A DNA stretch of 64,000 nt, taken from Glandiceps talaboti. Lineage: Eukaryota; Hemichordata; Enteropneusta; Spengelidae. Location of the stretch: NCBI RefSeq assembly GCF_964340395.1, contig NC_135561.1, positions 20,736,740 through 20,800,739 on the forward strand, written 5' to 3'. The stretch's first letter is position 1, and each line of letters begins with the position of its first letter. A program made the translations under genes and the position numbers. Shown one piece after another: positions 37,443 to 48,684 of this stretch. A model generated the notes under the pieces. That model worked only from the letters and a program-made list of their open reading frames with translations. It made no database searches and was not told the origin of the DNA.

Positions 37443-38700
37443 CAACTTAAAATCAAAAACCGCTGTACTGATTATCATATTTGGCAGGTACAATACCTTA
37501 GGTATCTAGTAGGGAAATTGTTCAAATCAAAATTATCTTACAACGGGTGTGTGATTTTGGTAAAAAATGTGGTTTTTGGTAAAAAAAACTTGAACTCAAA
37601 AACTACTGGGCAGATCATCCTGAAATTTGGTAGGAACATTCTTAGGGGTCTTTTAGAATTCTTCATGACATGATGATCCCATCAGTAATTTGCAAATTAG
37701 GTCTGTAAATGTGGTCAAAAATCTACAATTTGAAACCCTTTGAGCAGCTGCAGCTTAGGCTGAAATTTGGTAGGAACATTGTTAGGAGTGTTTAGATTAA
37801 GAATTGTTCATGACATGATGATTCCATCAGTGATCAGCAAATTAAGTCTGAAAATATGTCTGTTTGGTCAAAAATCTATAATTCCATAATTACTGAACAG
37901 ATTGAGCTGACATTTAATGCCAATGCATCAAGGGATGAGTAGATGAAGGTGAATTCACAACATGATGATCCCATATGAAATATGCAGATCAGGTCTAAAA
38001 ATAGATCAATTTTGGTCCAAAACTTATATCTCTAAATTGCATAGTGAATAGGTTGTAACTTTGTGGGGTCATGTTTCTGGGGTGTTAGTCTGCAGTTATT
38101 GTTCAAAACATATTGACAGAACTGGCTCTAGCACCATGACCACGAACTTACAGCAACAGTGAAATACTGATGCATATTACAAAGATAACAACAGGGATGG
38201 GTAGGTAAATGAATAAAGATTTTAAAAATGTATGCAAATATACCTAGTAACAAGACCATGCCCATAGCAACAACCAATTTATGAAGTATATTGTAAAGAA
38301 ATAATAAACATTAATGTACAAGGATATAAACATCCAAAAATGTATCCAAATATGCTTAACACCAGGACCACACCCATAGCAACAAACACATGATGATGCC
38401 AATTGCAAAGATAACAACTGGAATTAATGTGGGGCCAGTGAATAAACATTCAAAAAATGCATATATGCCTAGCAATAAGACTACACCAAATGATGGTGTC
38501 TATCACCAAGATAACAACAGGGATGGCTAGGCAAGTGGATAAATATGCAAATGTGAAGGCTAATATGACTAGCAACAAGACTATGCCATAGCAATAGTCA
38601 AATGATAGCATATATTGGTATTACAGCAGGGCTGGATAGGCAACCACACACACACACACACACACAAACACACACAAAATGTAAAGTTGTGCTTCAATGC
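37361..38700 (-). mobile_element. Interspersed repeat family A, minus orientation
   Basis: It starts with the family hairpin TAGCACAACTGAAC / GTTCGGTAGTGCTA (37363-37394), then (GT)n, then repeated 'AAAACTACTGGGCAGATCATCCTGAAATTTGGTAGG'-type phrases. The segment 38200-38640 holds five diverged copies of a 'TATGCAAATATGCCTAGCAACAAGAC...CCATAGCAACA' unit. It ends near 38697 with GTTGTGCTTCAATGCC. Confidence 0.7.
37406..37440. repeat. (GT)n microsatellite
   Basis: Seventeen units, inside the family A element next to its hairpin. An opposite-end (CA)n tract lies at 38644-38676. Confidence 0.95.
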
Positions 38701-38931
38701 CAGGTGCTATATTTATGTGTATTTTCTAATGTAAACATTTAACCACATTTAAACACAGTCATGTATAAAGTTGAACTGTTACCAGCCAAATTGCTTACTT
38801 CAAATACAACTACACAGCAATTTATTTTTTTAAAAAGGAAAGTGCAATTACAAAGCAGTTTGTCATTACAAATAGTCTTAATTGTCTAAATCTATGCTCA
38901 TTGTTTACCCTCTTTTTTTTATTGCTTGCAG

Positions 38932-39045
38932 CATTTTGTGATTTAGAAAATGACTTTATCTGCCTAGATCGAGCTTGCTTACCAATGGAATGGGTATGTG
39001 ATGGAATGTTTGATTGCCTGGACAGTTCGGACGAAATGAATTGTG
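38932..39045 (+). CDS. LDLa module 9 exon, canonical
   Basis: The acceptor is TTTTTATTGCTTGCAG and the donor TTGTG|GTAAGC; 114 nt, phase 1-1. The encoded module (FCDLENDFIC, RACLPMEWVCDGMFDC, SSDEMNC) is the closest to the textbook LDLa pattern in this gene, with Trp and SDE calcium-site residues intact. Confidence 0.93.
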
Positions 39046-39449
39046 GTAAGCTACATGTAGATGGCATATAATAGCTAGAACTTCTAATTGTCAGTGCTAA
39101 TTAAGGTATTACTATGGAAACCAAGCTTACATCATACTTTCAATGATAGATATAAACCAAAACTGCTGTTGTAGCATGTGGTAGATTACGAAAGTGGGTG
39201 TTTCTGTTGCCTTGATATGTTGTGCAGATAATCACCCTTCAGTGAAGATAATGTAAACAGTCTAAATGTACACTACAAGATCATGGATGTCATCAGAAAA
39301 ACCACACTGCTGTGAGCAAAATTAAAACAATACAATTTATATCAACATGTCGCAACAGTAATTTTAGTTTGTGTATTACAGTGGAGGAGCTGCTACGCTA
39401 GATGGTTTGTGTCTATCTTAGCTAGCCAAAAGCATGATGTCATCTGCAT

Positions 39450-41530
39450 TTATGTCAGTAGGACACAGGCTTATTATGCACATTTTTTTGAATGGCATAA
39501 ATATACAAATGGGAGTATATAAACACATGTACAGTTATGCCATTGCCATTGTTGTGCACAACCAACTTGAAAGGGAGTTCACCAGGTAATTTCCCATGAT
39601 ATAGCTTCAGTAGATTATTAAAGGAATCTTTATGTTGAATTTTTCAAAATATTTGATATAATATTCATTCTTATATGTTTTTTTTTATACCCAGGAGTGT
39701 TTGTTGAAGTGATAGTATGCATCTTAGAATGCATGACTATATTTATTTGCAGTGGATAATGTACATGTAGTAGATTTGCTCGTGTAGCTAATTTGCATAT
39801 TTGAAACTTGGTCATAATAGTTAGTCTTGCAGCTAGACGTTCAGGCTTTGTTTCGATACTATAGGCAAACGAAGTTCGCAGTGAGGGCTTGCCCGAACAG
39901 TCTAGCAGATGTCATTTTCAGACCGGACATTCCATTGAGATTAGTGGGTTGGGCCATGTATGCATATATATCTCTGCATGCAGGTGTTGACAAACACATT
40001 TACATCATTTTTATGTCTTATCAGTTTATGCTAATTGTGTTTGATGAGTGTGTAGACGTTGTCATTCACACATTTTAGTTATCGTATTGGTGGTTATTTT
40101 TACAAGCCCCTCCTTAACATGAATATGCATGAAAAATAAGCTATTGTCCTCTGTTTGTGCTTGTCGCTAATACGGTTCTCTGATTGGCAGTTATTTATAT
40201 CCCGATGACATTTGCTCTACCTTGGATGTTCCATCCTCGATAGCGATGCTCGGTCGTGTGTCGTATTCTATCGGAAGAACATCCAAGGTCTAGCAGATAG
40301 ACTACATAATAGTTAGCTACTATATGAACTACAGATTAGAAAAAGTCCATTTTGTAGTTAACTGTATTGAATTAGATGCTGGAATAGTCAAGCTTGTGTA
40401 GTCATTGTCTGACATCTATATGTGGTACTATAAAGAGACAAATATATTACATCATGTATGACATAAATTCAATGGTTAATTGTTAGAATGTGGTTCTTCT
40501 GGCAACACATATAAACTTACGGCTCTTGCAGAATATAGTCAACCATGGTATACTGACTAATACAATAATGTGCAACCCGCAAATGAACAAAGCCAATATG
40601 GGTAATTTGGACTATTTGATTTTACAGCCACCAATTCAATTATAGAAAAATGGTATATTTTAATGTTGATTTTGGCAATTAAAAATAGAAACAAAACATG
40701 GATGAGAAAGGTAACAGATCATGATGATAAAACTATACTTACAAAACTGTTTATTTTAACTGTAAAACTAACTAATGATAAAGATAAATGAAGTAGTTAA
40801 CACTTCAGCTAATGAAATAATGATTAACATAGCTAATTGGATAAAAGAGAGATCTGGTTGGATTATTGATTGAATTGATAAGCATTATTTAAATCTAATA
40901 AAATATCAACCACTAAAGGGATATTCATTCATAAAACTACCAACCAAATTAGAACATCATCCACATATCGACTAATAACTAGCAATGAGTTTATGCCACA
41001 TATATTGTAGAATTGGTCTATTTATAGTATACAGATACACACCAGACAATGACCATGCACACAAGCTTGACTGTTCCAGCAGCTAATTTGCATATTTGAA
41101 ACTAGGTCATAGTTAGCTACAAAATTGACTTCTAACCTGTAGTTTGTTTTGTAGTTAACTATGACCTAGTGGCAAATATGCAAATTACCTACACTGGCAA
41201 ATTTGACAAATTAACCCCTGCAATAGAGTCATTTTCAAATGAACACAATAACTATATTAAAACAAATACTCCTATGATATACAAGAGTGAATATTATATC
41301 AAATATTTTGAAAAATTCAACATAAAAGATTCCCTTAAGTGATTTAACTACTAAATCTATATCATGGGAAAGTCCCTTTCAAGTTGGTTGTGCACATGCA
41401 TGAATTCCAAGATGAGTGTTGTATCAATAATTTGATTGTAATAGCATTTTAATGGCATAAGTATGTTTATGTTCCATTTGTATATTCATGCCGTTCCAAA
41501 AATGTGCTTAAATGCCCACGTCCTATGCTA
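39450..41530. mobile_element. About 2.1-kb element with about 380-bp terminal inverted repeats
   Basis: The left arm (about 39450-39830) and right arm (about 41140-41530) are inverted copies. For example, ACAACCAACTTGAAAGGGA at 39560 has its complement at 41384-41402; TTTTTCAAAATATTTGATAT at 39642 has its complement near 41297-41316; GCTAATTTGCATATTTG at 39788 has its complement near 41170. The interior has further short inverted repeats (ACCTTGGATGTTC near 40220 against GAACATCCAAGGT near 40278). No transposase reading frame seen. Confidence 0.8.
41081..41190. repeat. Long hairpin at the inner edge of the right arm
   Basis: AGCTAATTTGCATATTTGAA...GGTCATAGTTAGCTACAAAA (41081-41125) pairs with its inverse at 41148-41190, leaving a loop of about 22 bases. 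This inner palindrome is part of the long-TIR element. Confidence 0.8.
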
Positions 41531-41707
41531 CTTATATACTCTAGACATAATGGGTTTCAAGAAGCTGGTCACGTTGTAAAATGCACGTTTGATATAATAA
41601 CTTTGATATCTTGATTCCTCAGAATGTCAGAATGAAAGTAGCACAAACTTGTAAACTCCAAGTTTCCATTAACACAATACACTTTTATCCTCTACCTTCA
41701 TGTTTAG

Positions 41708-41857
41708 GTTGTGAGCATTATGAAAATTATGCTATTGAATACATCACATGTCCATCAACACAGGTATGTGTTCCACTACTTCCTATATGCTTAGGAGAAG
41801 AAGTTTGCCCAGAAATTGATGACAGATATCCTCACTGCCAAACCATCGATATCAACA
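41708..41857 (+). CDS. LDLa module 10 exon, divergent
   Basis: The acceptor is CTTCATGTTTAG and the donor ATCAACA|GTGAGT; 150 nt, phase 1-1. It has six cysteines in LDLa order (GCEHYENYAIEYITC, QVCVPLLPIC, EEVC, DDRYPHC), but the CDG and SDE motifs are gone (CLGEEVC, EIDDRYPHC), so calcium binding is doubtful. It is the weakest domain match of the set; splice phase and position support it. Confidence 0.75.
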
Positions 41858-42065
41858 GTGAGTAATGTTAGGGATTACTTTGGCATTTCATTTATGATTT
41901 AAAATACATATGATATATATTAGACAAATTCCACTGAGATTAATTAAAATGATGGAGATTCACACATCAGACCCTTTACTTATAATACTGATAAGCGCTT
42001 AGCAATTTGCTGCTAATTTACAATGCAGTAGGAACAGATTGTAGGCTTTTCTCACAACAGCTATT

Positions 42066-42432
42066 AAATAATAATAATAATAATGTTGGGTTCTCATATA
42101 GTGCTTTCCCACTCCGTGCTCAAAGCGCTTTACAATTATTACCCCTGGCTCGGATCAGAACAGCACAACGGCCCTTTAGTCTTCCTCAACTCCCCGGGGA
42201 GCATACAATCCATTGCAGCCATTTAAGCGCATAGGATTAAAGCCTTCACATTGCAACCTACATCCTACCAGGTCCCCAATTATGCAGCTGGGTTAAGTGA
42301 GGCACAGACGTGGTTCAAGTCTTGCCCAAGAACTTTAGCCACTCAGAAACAAACAGCAGGCAGCAACGGGTCTCGAACTTACAACCTGTAGATTCCAAGC
42401 TGGTCACGCTAACCATTCACCCATCATGACTC
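42066..42432 (-). mobile_element. tRNA-derived SINE, copy 1
   Basis: Reading minus from 42430: a pol III A-box-like TGGGTGAATGGTTAGCG and a B-box AAGTTCGAGACC, then a body (TTGGGCAAGACTTGAACCA, AATTGGGGACCTGG, TGCAATGGATTGTATGCTCC), a 3' block AAAGCGCTTTGAGCACGG...CACTATAT, and an (ATT)n tail at 42067-42083. It matches 56353-56710 throughout. Confidence 0.88.
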
Positions 42433-42589
42433 TATTGACTTGTAATAAATCATTTACTATGCAAAAAGAAGAGTGCATTCTTAAGATAATTAATTATGCT
42501 AATGATTCATTAAAACTAAGTTTTATGACTCTGATGGGCACTGTAATATCACAAGTGCATATACCAAATTATACATATAGAAGTTGAAA

Positions 42590-44160
42590 TGGACTATGCA
42601 CAAAGTATACTTTAAGTATATGCGAAGTATACTTATTTGCAGCAAATAACTATGATAAAAGTATACTTAAAATATTTTGAGTGTATTTGAAATATACTTA
42701 CAGGAAAAAATATACTTTAAGTACATAAGATGATTTGGAACAACAAATTATACTTTAAGTGATATTTAAGAACAATCATCCAACATAAAGGTAAACCTAA
42801 TATACATTAAATATACTTGTACAATAGTCTTAACCCTTTCACCACCGATTCTCGCTACAGTGGGAACGCTCTAGGGCTCTTACCGATTCCCACTACAGCG
42901 TGAATGCCAAAGTTCATTCACCTACTCCACTGTAATACCATGCAACGGCAACTATTGCTGCAAAACATGCTGCCATAACCAGTTCCACACATTAGCCTTG
43001 TTTATCTAGCCTGCCATTTTGAACACATTGAAACCGTTTTTCAAGTACATTCAAATGATGAGCGATCATAATTTTTACGTGTGTTTCTTGCTGGCAAAAT
43101 CGAATTTCAACATGGCGGAAGTTATTAACAGCTCTCATAACATCTCCTATGATGTACATTTGTCAACTGTCCAAAGAAATTTCCACAGAAATTCACCAGA
43201 AATACATCGTTGAATACTTGTAGTTGGGAATGGTACAAGCATCAGAAGTAGCTAAGTCCAATTGAGATCTCCCAACAGGAAATTTATGGGTGTCGTAGTG
43301 AAAGCCGGCAAAATATGTAATTTGTTGACTTGTAACCAACACCCAATTTTTACCAATATAAAGAATTATTTTGGTCAAACTTTTTGTGGCGATGTTCAAT
43401 AATAATTAATACTCATACAAGTTCAAGTTATACTGGTCAGTGGTGGGATAGATTACGCATGATCTGAGGATTTTCAGACCGGATGTTTAGCGTGCGTTTT
43501 TTTCAGGTGAAATCAATTTTCAAAATTTTTGAACACTTCAGGGTTCTATAACAGTTATGCTAGGATCTTCAGGGTGGTGAAAAAAGTAATTTTTGCTGAC
43601 CCTTTCATAGTTTTGTTGTTTTTAATCAATCATTATTATCTTTCAAACTTTAGATGTCAACTGCACTATTAATTAGTCTTTTCAATTATTTAGTAAAGAG
43701 TGGATTAAAGTGAAACAATGTAGACGTGTATGTTATTTGTACATATTGATAGAGGGTATATTCTTTTGGACTGTGTAGATGTTTTTCATGTTTTGACTTG
43801 TGATAACAGAAATAGATAAAATCAGAAATAAGTGCAAAATAAGTATATTTAAAGTGTACTTACATGGAACGTTTTAGAATTTTTTTTTTCAATGTATTGA
43901 CTTGAAATTGTCATGTCAAAAATAAGTATGAAATAAGTATACTTGAAATGTACTTTGGTTTAGTAAGTACGAACTAAGTATACATTTATTGTAATTTTTT
44001 TGTATTTTTAATTATTTAGCATTACAACAACCAAGTCTGTTTAAGTATACTTTAGATGTACTTGACATTGAAAAAGTATAGTTTTAGAACAGAATGAGTA
44101 TACTTTAAGTATACTTTTTATTTTGAAAAGGGATGCACTCCTCAAGTATATCCTAATTAC
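42590..44160. mobile_element. Repeat rich in AAGTATACTT palindromes, with a possible nested MITE
   Basis: AAGTATACTT-type words (palindromic) recur many times at 42605-42830 and again at 43840-44125, flanking about 1 kb without them. The outer flanks also match inversely (GAGTGCATTCTTAAG near 42470 against GGGATGCACTCCTCAAG near 44132). Inside, TTAACCCTTTCACCACC (about 42833) and GGTGGTGAAAAAAG (about 43574) form a short inverted pair, which suggests a separate insertion; CCCTTTCAC next to TTAA is reminiscent of piggyBac-type ends, but this is weak. Confidence 0.5.
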
Positions 44161-44404
44161 TGAAAATCACTGATTATGCAAATTATTTATTCATTATAAA
44201 TGCTACATTATCAAACTTAATTGGACACATGCACTTTTTTATCATTGATGTATGTGCCAAATTAGGAGTATATGAAATTTTGAGCATTCTTTCTTAAGCT
44301 ATATCCAATTACTGAAAATTATTATTTATTGTTATTTATCATTTCATAAATGTTATCATTCTGCCATTATTTATTATTTTTCTCATATTATTTATAAATT
44401 TACT

Positions 44405-44437
44405 GTAAGTTCAGTTGTGTTATAGGCATGGTTAAGG

Positions 44438-44468
<31 letters not shown>

Positions 44469-44660
44469 GTGTGTCTGTGTATAAGTCTGTGTCTCTGTGT
44501 ATGCATGTGTGTGTGTGTGTCTGTTTGTCTGTCTGTCTGCGTCATGGTTTTCTCAAAATCAGCTGGCTCAATTCAAATGAAATTTGACTAGAACTGACTA
44601 GCTTTGGTAAACATACCATGAATATTTATGAGTCATTTGCATAATTAATGATACAATTAT
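44405..44660 (-). mobile_element. Hairpin-family fragment with (GTCT)n
   Basis: TAAGTTCAGTTGTGTTATAGGCATGG is a degenerate family A end. It is followed by (GTCT)n at 44440-44467 and the shared phrase CAGCTGGCTCAATTCAAATGAAATTTG, which also occurs at 5470 next to a different hairpin. Confidence 0.55.
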
Positions 44661-44813
44661 AAAGTTGTACAATGATGTAGTGATCATGAAATAAGATATT
44701 TTATATGCAATGACAGGATATTAAATTTAAAACAATTAAGACGTATTTGAAACATTGTATTGTAGCAGTGATCTCTGCCCATAACATTGACATTTGTATC
44801 TGTTTCCTTTCAG

Positions 44814-44921
44814 TATGTGGCGAAGGATTTTTGTGTCCTGGTTCTAAAGTGTGTATTCCTCCTGATTGGAAATGTGACACAATTGAGGATTGTCCTAGCG
44901 GTGTGGATGAACAGGACTGTG
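44814..44921 (+). CDS. LDLa module 11 exon
   Basis: The acceptor is CTGTTTCCTTTCAG. The donor is CTGTG|GTTAGT, a weaker variant of the consensus. 108 nt, phase 1-1. All six cysteines are present ([29 protein letters not shown]); Trp and most calcium ligands are kept. It is the last LDLa module before the frizzled domain. Confidence 0.9.
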
Positions 44922-45556
44922 GTTAGTGAATAAATCTGTCTGCATCACAGATCTGTGATTCTGCTTTGCTTTTCCCTATTCATTTGTACAGTATCAACAT
45001 TAACCCACAGTAGTTTGAAAATAGATGCTCCAACTGACTGATCATAATGGGGAGGGATAACACAATGTCAGAATATTTGATTATTTAAATGAAGTCATAT
45101 GTACCGGTAAATGGGAACTTATTACTCAGATGAAAAGAGTTATTATCGACATAATTTACAAAGAAGCTAATATTATGTAAATTTCTATAAACAAGCATTT
45201 TCTCTGAATGGCTTGGGCATTGCTAAATTAATGGGTTGCTGCTAATACTATTACAAGCAGATAGTGAAGGTTGAATTATTATCATATATTATTAGACATT
45301 AAGTTGTACTGGCTGGAATTAGGGCATTTTTGTAATCAAAAAACCAAAGATATACTTGGTAAAATTGTCCAATTATTTATTTTAAAAATATTTTTGGGCC
45401 TGCTAATTAAAAGTCATGGCTTGATTTTATCCGTACATATAGGGTTTGGATTGATTATATAGGGTTTGGATTTTTGGGGTGAAAGCTTGGTTGTAAATCT
45501 GTTGTCATGTCAGTTTGACTTGACTCAATCAATACTTATATGCTAATGCTTTTTAT

Positions 45557-46647
45557 TAGCTCCGCTGTCAAAGACAGTCAGCGTAGCTATAGGGGTAGGT
45601 TACTGTCTGACCTTTGACCGTTGTCCATTTGTCCATCTGTCCGTTCCTTGTCTGTCTGTCCGTCAACTTTTTGTATTTCAATCTCCTTCTCTGAAAGTAA
45701 TGTGACTATTGAGCTGAAATTTAGTGTGAATGTGTCTTGAAATACTCAGATCTGATTTTGTTCAATAGAATTTGGTCAGGTCATAAACACCCAAATTAGG
45801 TCTAAAATAGAACTTTTTGGTAAAAATACTATGAAAATCTTCTTCTCTGAAACTACTTGGCCAACTGAGCTGATATTTGGTTTGAAGGTGGCCTAAAATG
45901 TCCAGATCTTATTTTGTTCAAAAGAATTTGACTGGGTTTTGCATCCTTATAATATAAGGGTGCAAATTAGGTCTAAATATATACATTTTGGTAAAAATGT
46001 TTCAAAAGTTTTCTTCTCCAAAACTACTAAGCCAAATGAGTTGACATTTGTTGTGTGGGTGTCTAGGGATGAGCAGATATAAATTTATTCAAGACAAATT
46101 GACTGGGTTATTAATATGCCAATTACGTCTAAAAATAGAATTTTTTGCTTGAATCTTTTCCAAAAGTACTGGGCCAATTTTGTTGAAATTGGTTCTGTGA
46201 GTGCCTTGGGATGAGTAGATGTAAGTTTGTTTAAGACAAATTGACAGGGTCATTAATATGCAAATTAGGTCTGAAAATAGAATTTTGGGTACAAATGATT
46301 AAAAAAATCTTCTCCAAAACTACTGGGCCAATTGATTTTAAATTTCTTGTGTAGGTATCATTTGATGAGCCGATGTAAATTTGTTCAAGACAGGTTGATT
46401 GGGTCATTGCTATGCAAATTAGGTCTAAAAATAGAATTTTGGGTAAAAATGCTTTAAAATCTTCTCCAAAACTACTGAGCCAATTGAGTTGAAATGTGTT
46501 CTGTAGGTGTCTTGGAATGAGCAGGTTTGTTCAAGACAAATTGATTGGGTTATTAATATGCAAAATTAGGGGTAAAAGTACAATTCTTGTAAAATGGTGA
46601 CTATAAAGTACAATATTTTACCAACTTTCTGTGTGAAATGTGTTCTA

Positions 46648-46680
<33 letters not shown>
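45557..46680 (+). mobile_element. Hairpin-ended repeat (family B)
   Basis: It opens with an imperfect hairpin TAGCT...CGCTGTC/GACAGTCAGCG...TAGCTA (45557-45589), then a CCATTTGTCCATCTGTCC/GTCTGTCTGTC tract. Six or more diverged direct copies follow of a roughly 140-bp phrase (AAAACTACTGGGCCAATTGA, ATGAGCAGATGTAAATTTG, GCAAATTAGGTCTAAAAATA), and it ends in (TG)n at 46652-46678. Confidence 0.65.
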
Positions 46681-46939
46681 TCATCACATGAAACCCCTAA
46701 CCACTTTGTTACTTTGTTGAAACTTCATAGAGGAAGAGCTGAGCAGCAGAACCACTTCTACACATGTGACAAAAAACCACAAACACAAACAAAAACAAAA
46801 GCAGAGCTATTCTGACTGATACATCACTTCTTATTCATTACCAGAACACAAGCTAGTCATACACTTTTAATCACTGTGATGGCCTGCATGTATTTATTAT
46901 TTCTCTGTGTGTCTTGTGAATGATTATACTTTTGTGTAC

Positions 46940-47428
46940 ACATTCAACATCATCTGCTAGGCAAGTGAGTAAACATTGAAAAAATGTATGTAAATATCCA
47001 TAGCAACAAGACTATGCCCATAGCAACATCCAAATTATGGTGTCTATTGCAAAGATAACAGGAATTAATGAATAAGTGAACAAACATCAAAAAATGTTTG
47101 TAAATATGCCTAGCAACAAGACTAAGCCTATTCCATAGCAACAGCCCAGTGATGGTGTACATGTATATTGCCAAGATAACAACAGAGATTCATAGACAAG
47201 TGAATAACTATATATAACTATATATAACTATATATGCCTGGCAAGAAGACCACGCCCATAGCAACAGCCAAATTATGACGTATATTGCACAGATAACAAC
47301 AAGACTGGATTATGCAACTGGATAAACATTTGACAAATGAACACTTTATATACTTACATGTGACAACCATGGATCAACAGGTGGATAAACGTTTTTAAAA
47401 AAGTGTACAGTTGTGCTACAATGCCCTT
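46940..47428 (-). mobile_element. Interspersed repeat family A, minus-oriented fragment
   Basis: Four diverged copies of the family unit (TATGCCTAGCAACAAGAC...CCATAGCAACA), ending with the family terminus GTACAGTTGTGCTACAATGCC at 47404-47424. A (TG)n-rich tract follows at 47460-47548. Confidence 0.7.
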
Positions 47429-47517
47429 GATGCTATTTTTCTGGATATCCATATTTATAGTATGTGTGTTTGTGTTTGTTTTGTGTTTGTTAGTGTGTGC
47501 ATATGTGTGTTTGTGTT

Positions 47518-47553
<36 letters not shown>

Positions 47554-47654
47554 CTATGTCCCCATACATAAGTTTCAGTTGCTTTATATTGAAGTACATG
47601 AAATATATGGTATAGATTTCTAACATGTTCTTTTGTTTAAACAATTCATTCCAG

Positions 47655-47852
47655 CCAAGTGTGTACCACTTACAATACCAGAATGTCAAGTCATGCCCTA
47701 CACCATGACTGCCTATCCAACACCATGGGGAATTCAAAGTACTGATGCATTGATCCTTATGACATTGTATAATACTTTGTCCATCTTCAACTGCCATGAA
47801 GATTACATTAAGTTTGGATGTAGTGTATTTACACCATTTTGTGATAATGGAA
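47655..47852 (+). CDS. Frizzled domain, N-terminal half exon
   Basis: The acceptor is ATTCATTCCAG and the donor AATGGA|GTGAGT; 198 nt, phase 1-1. It encodes the first five of ten FZ cysteines: KCVPLTIPEC, then MPYTMTAYPTPWG (the 'Y..T.FPN..G' motif in altered form), NCHEDYIKFGC and TPFC. FZ domains bind Wnt lipids or other ligands through a helical groove. The Asn of the usual FPN is replaced by Thr-Pro, so Wnt binding is not assured. Confidence 0.9.
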
Positions 47853-48497
47853 GTGAGTTAATTAATTTCTGTCTACACCAATACTGTTTAAGCTTAGTAT
47901 AATGTACATTTTTGTATATGTAGTTACAATCAAAATGACTTTTAATGAGGTTTTCTATATCTATGTAAAGTCTGAAAGTGGTTTACAGTACTGCATTCAA
48001 CATTTAGATATATTTACTCGCTGCAGCTCAATGAAAATGATATTACTGAAATATTATACCTGAAGAAATGCAGAAGTGACCAATGTTCAGTCACTGCAGA
48101 AAGATTGTATCTGTTTCTGTTACACTGGTGAGCCATGGATGGAATCTCATGTGTTCATGCATGTTAACATTTTATGCCTACGACAGTATAGTCTCTGTAC
48201 AATGGAAACATAAGACTCCCTATGTCTGTGTAAAAATGCAAAGAGTGATCAATGCTTGCACTGATCGAATATGTTTTTGGACTTAGGGCATGTAATTTTC
48301 TATTTTCTCCCTATGAGTAATAATTTGTACACAACAGACCAAAAAAGAATGAGTAAAAATACTGATAAATAACAACAAAAAGCACTAAACCACCTCCAGT
48401 TTTAACACATTACTTTCACTTTTGTCATTAAAAATGAGAAATTCATCCTTAAAGAAAACCAAAGTTCATGCATTGATTGGCTATATTCTCTTTACAG

Positions 48498-48684
48498 GTG
48501 TGAAGCCTCCATGTGTCACGTGGTGTCTTGAAATTAAAAATGCCTGTGAAGATTTATTTGTTAGTGTGTTTGGAGAATGGCCTACAGAACTGAATTGTTT
48601 TAATTTTATGCAGAACAATGAATATTGCATTGGTTCTTTCTCCGGGTCCACATTAGCGCGTACTAGAATAGATGGAAGTAAATG
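48498..48684 (+). CDS. Frizzled domain, C-terminal half exon; possible last exon
   Basis: The acceptor is CTCTTTACAG; phase 1 start. It encodes FZ cysteines 6-10 (KPPCVTWCLEIKNAC, FGEWPTELNC, NEYCIG), giving a full ten-cysteine FZ domain with the previous exon. After the last cysteine come about 17 polar residues and TGA at 48682-48684. Alternatively the GTAAAT at 48678 is a donor; that exon would be 180 nt, phase 1, in line with all other exons. I see no later exon of this gene. Confidence 0.88.

Larger units (their letters stand above)
3785..48684 (+). other. Gene model: multi-LDLa plus frizzled-domain protein (13 exons seen)
   Basis: Thirteen exons lie in one direction: 3785-3904, 8933-9070, 10205-10309, 14155-14277, 19591-19719, 23860-23997, 25068-25187, 37070-37222, 38932-39045, 41708-41857, 44814-44921, 47655-47852 and 48498-48677 (or to TGA at 48684). 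All junctions are phase 1 and all lengths are multiples of three, so they join in frame. LDLa modules are about 40-residue calcium-dependent ligand-binding folds; FZ is the Wnt-binding cysteine-rich domain. The LDLa/FZ mix resembles corin and MFRP, but no protease, SRCR or CUB domain is visible, so I give no name. The product should be secreted or a membrane ectodomain (inferred). The 5' end lies upstream or was missed. Confidence 0.85.

Noticed and set aside
42370-42432. tRNA gene on the minus strand
   Set aside because: A- and B-box-like words are present, but no cloverleaf is kept and a SINE body follows.
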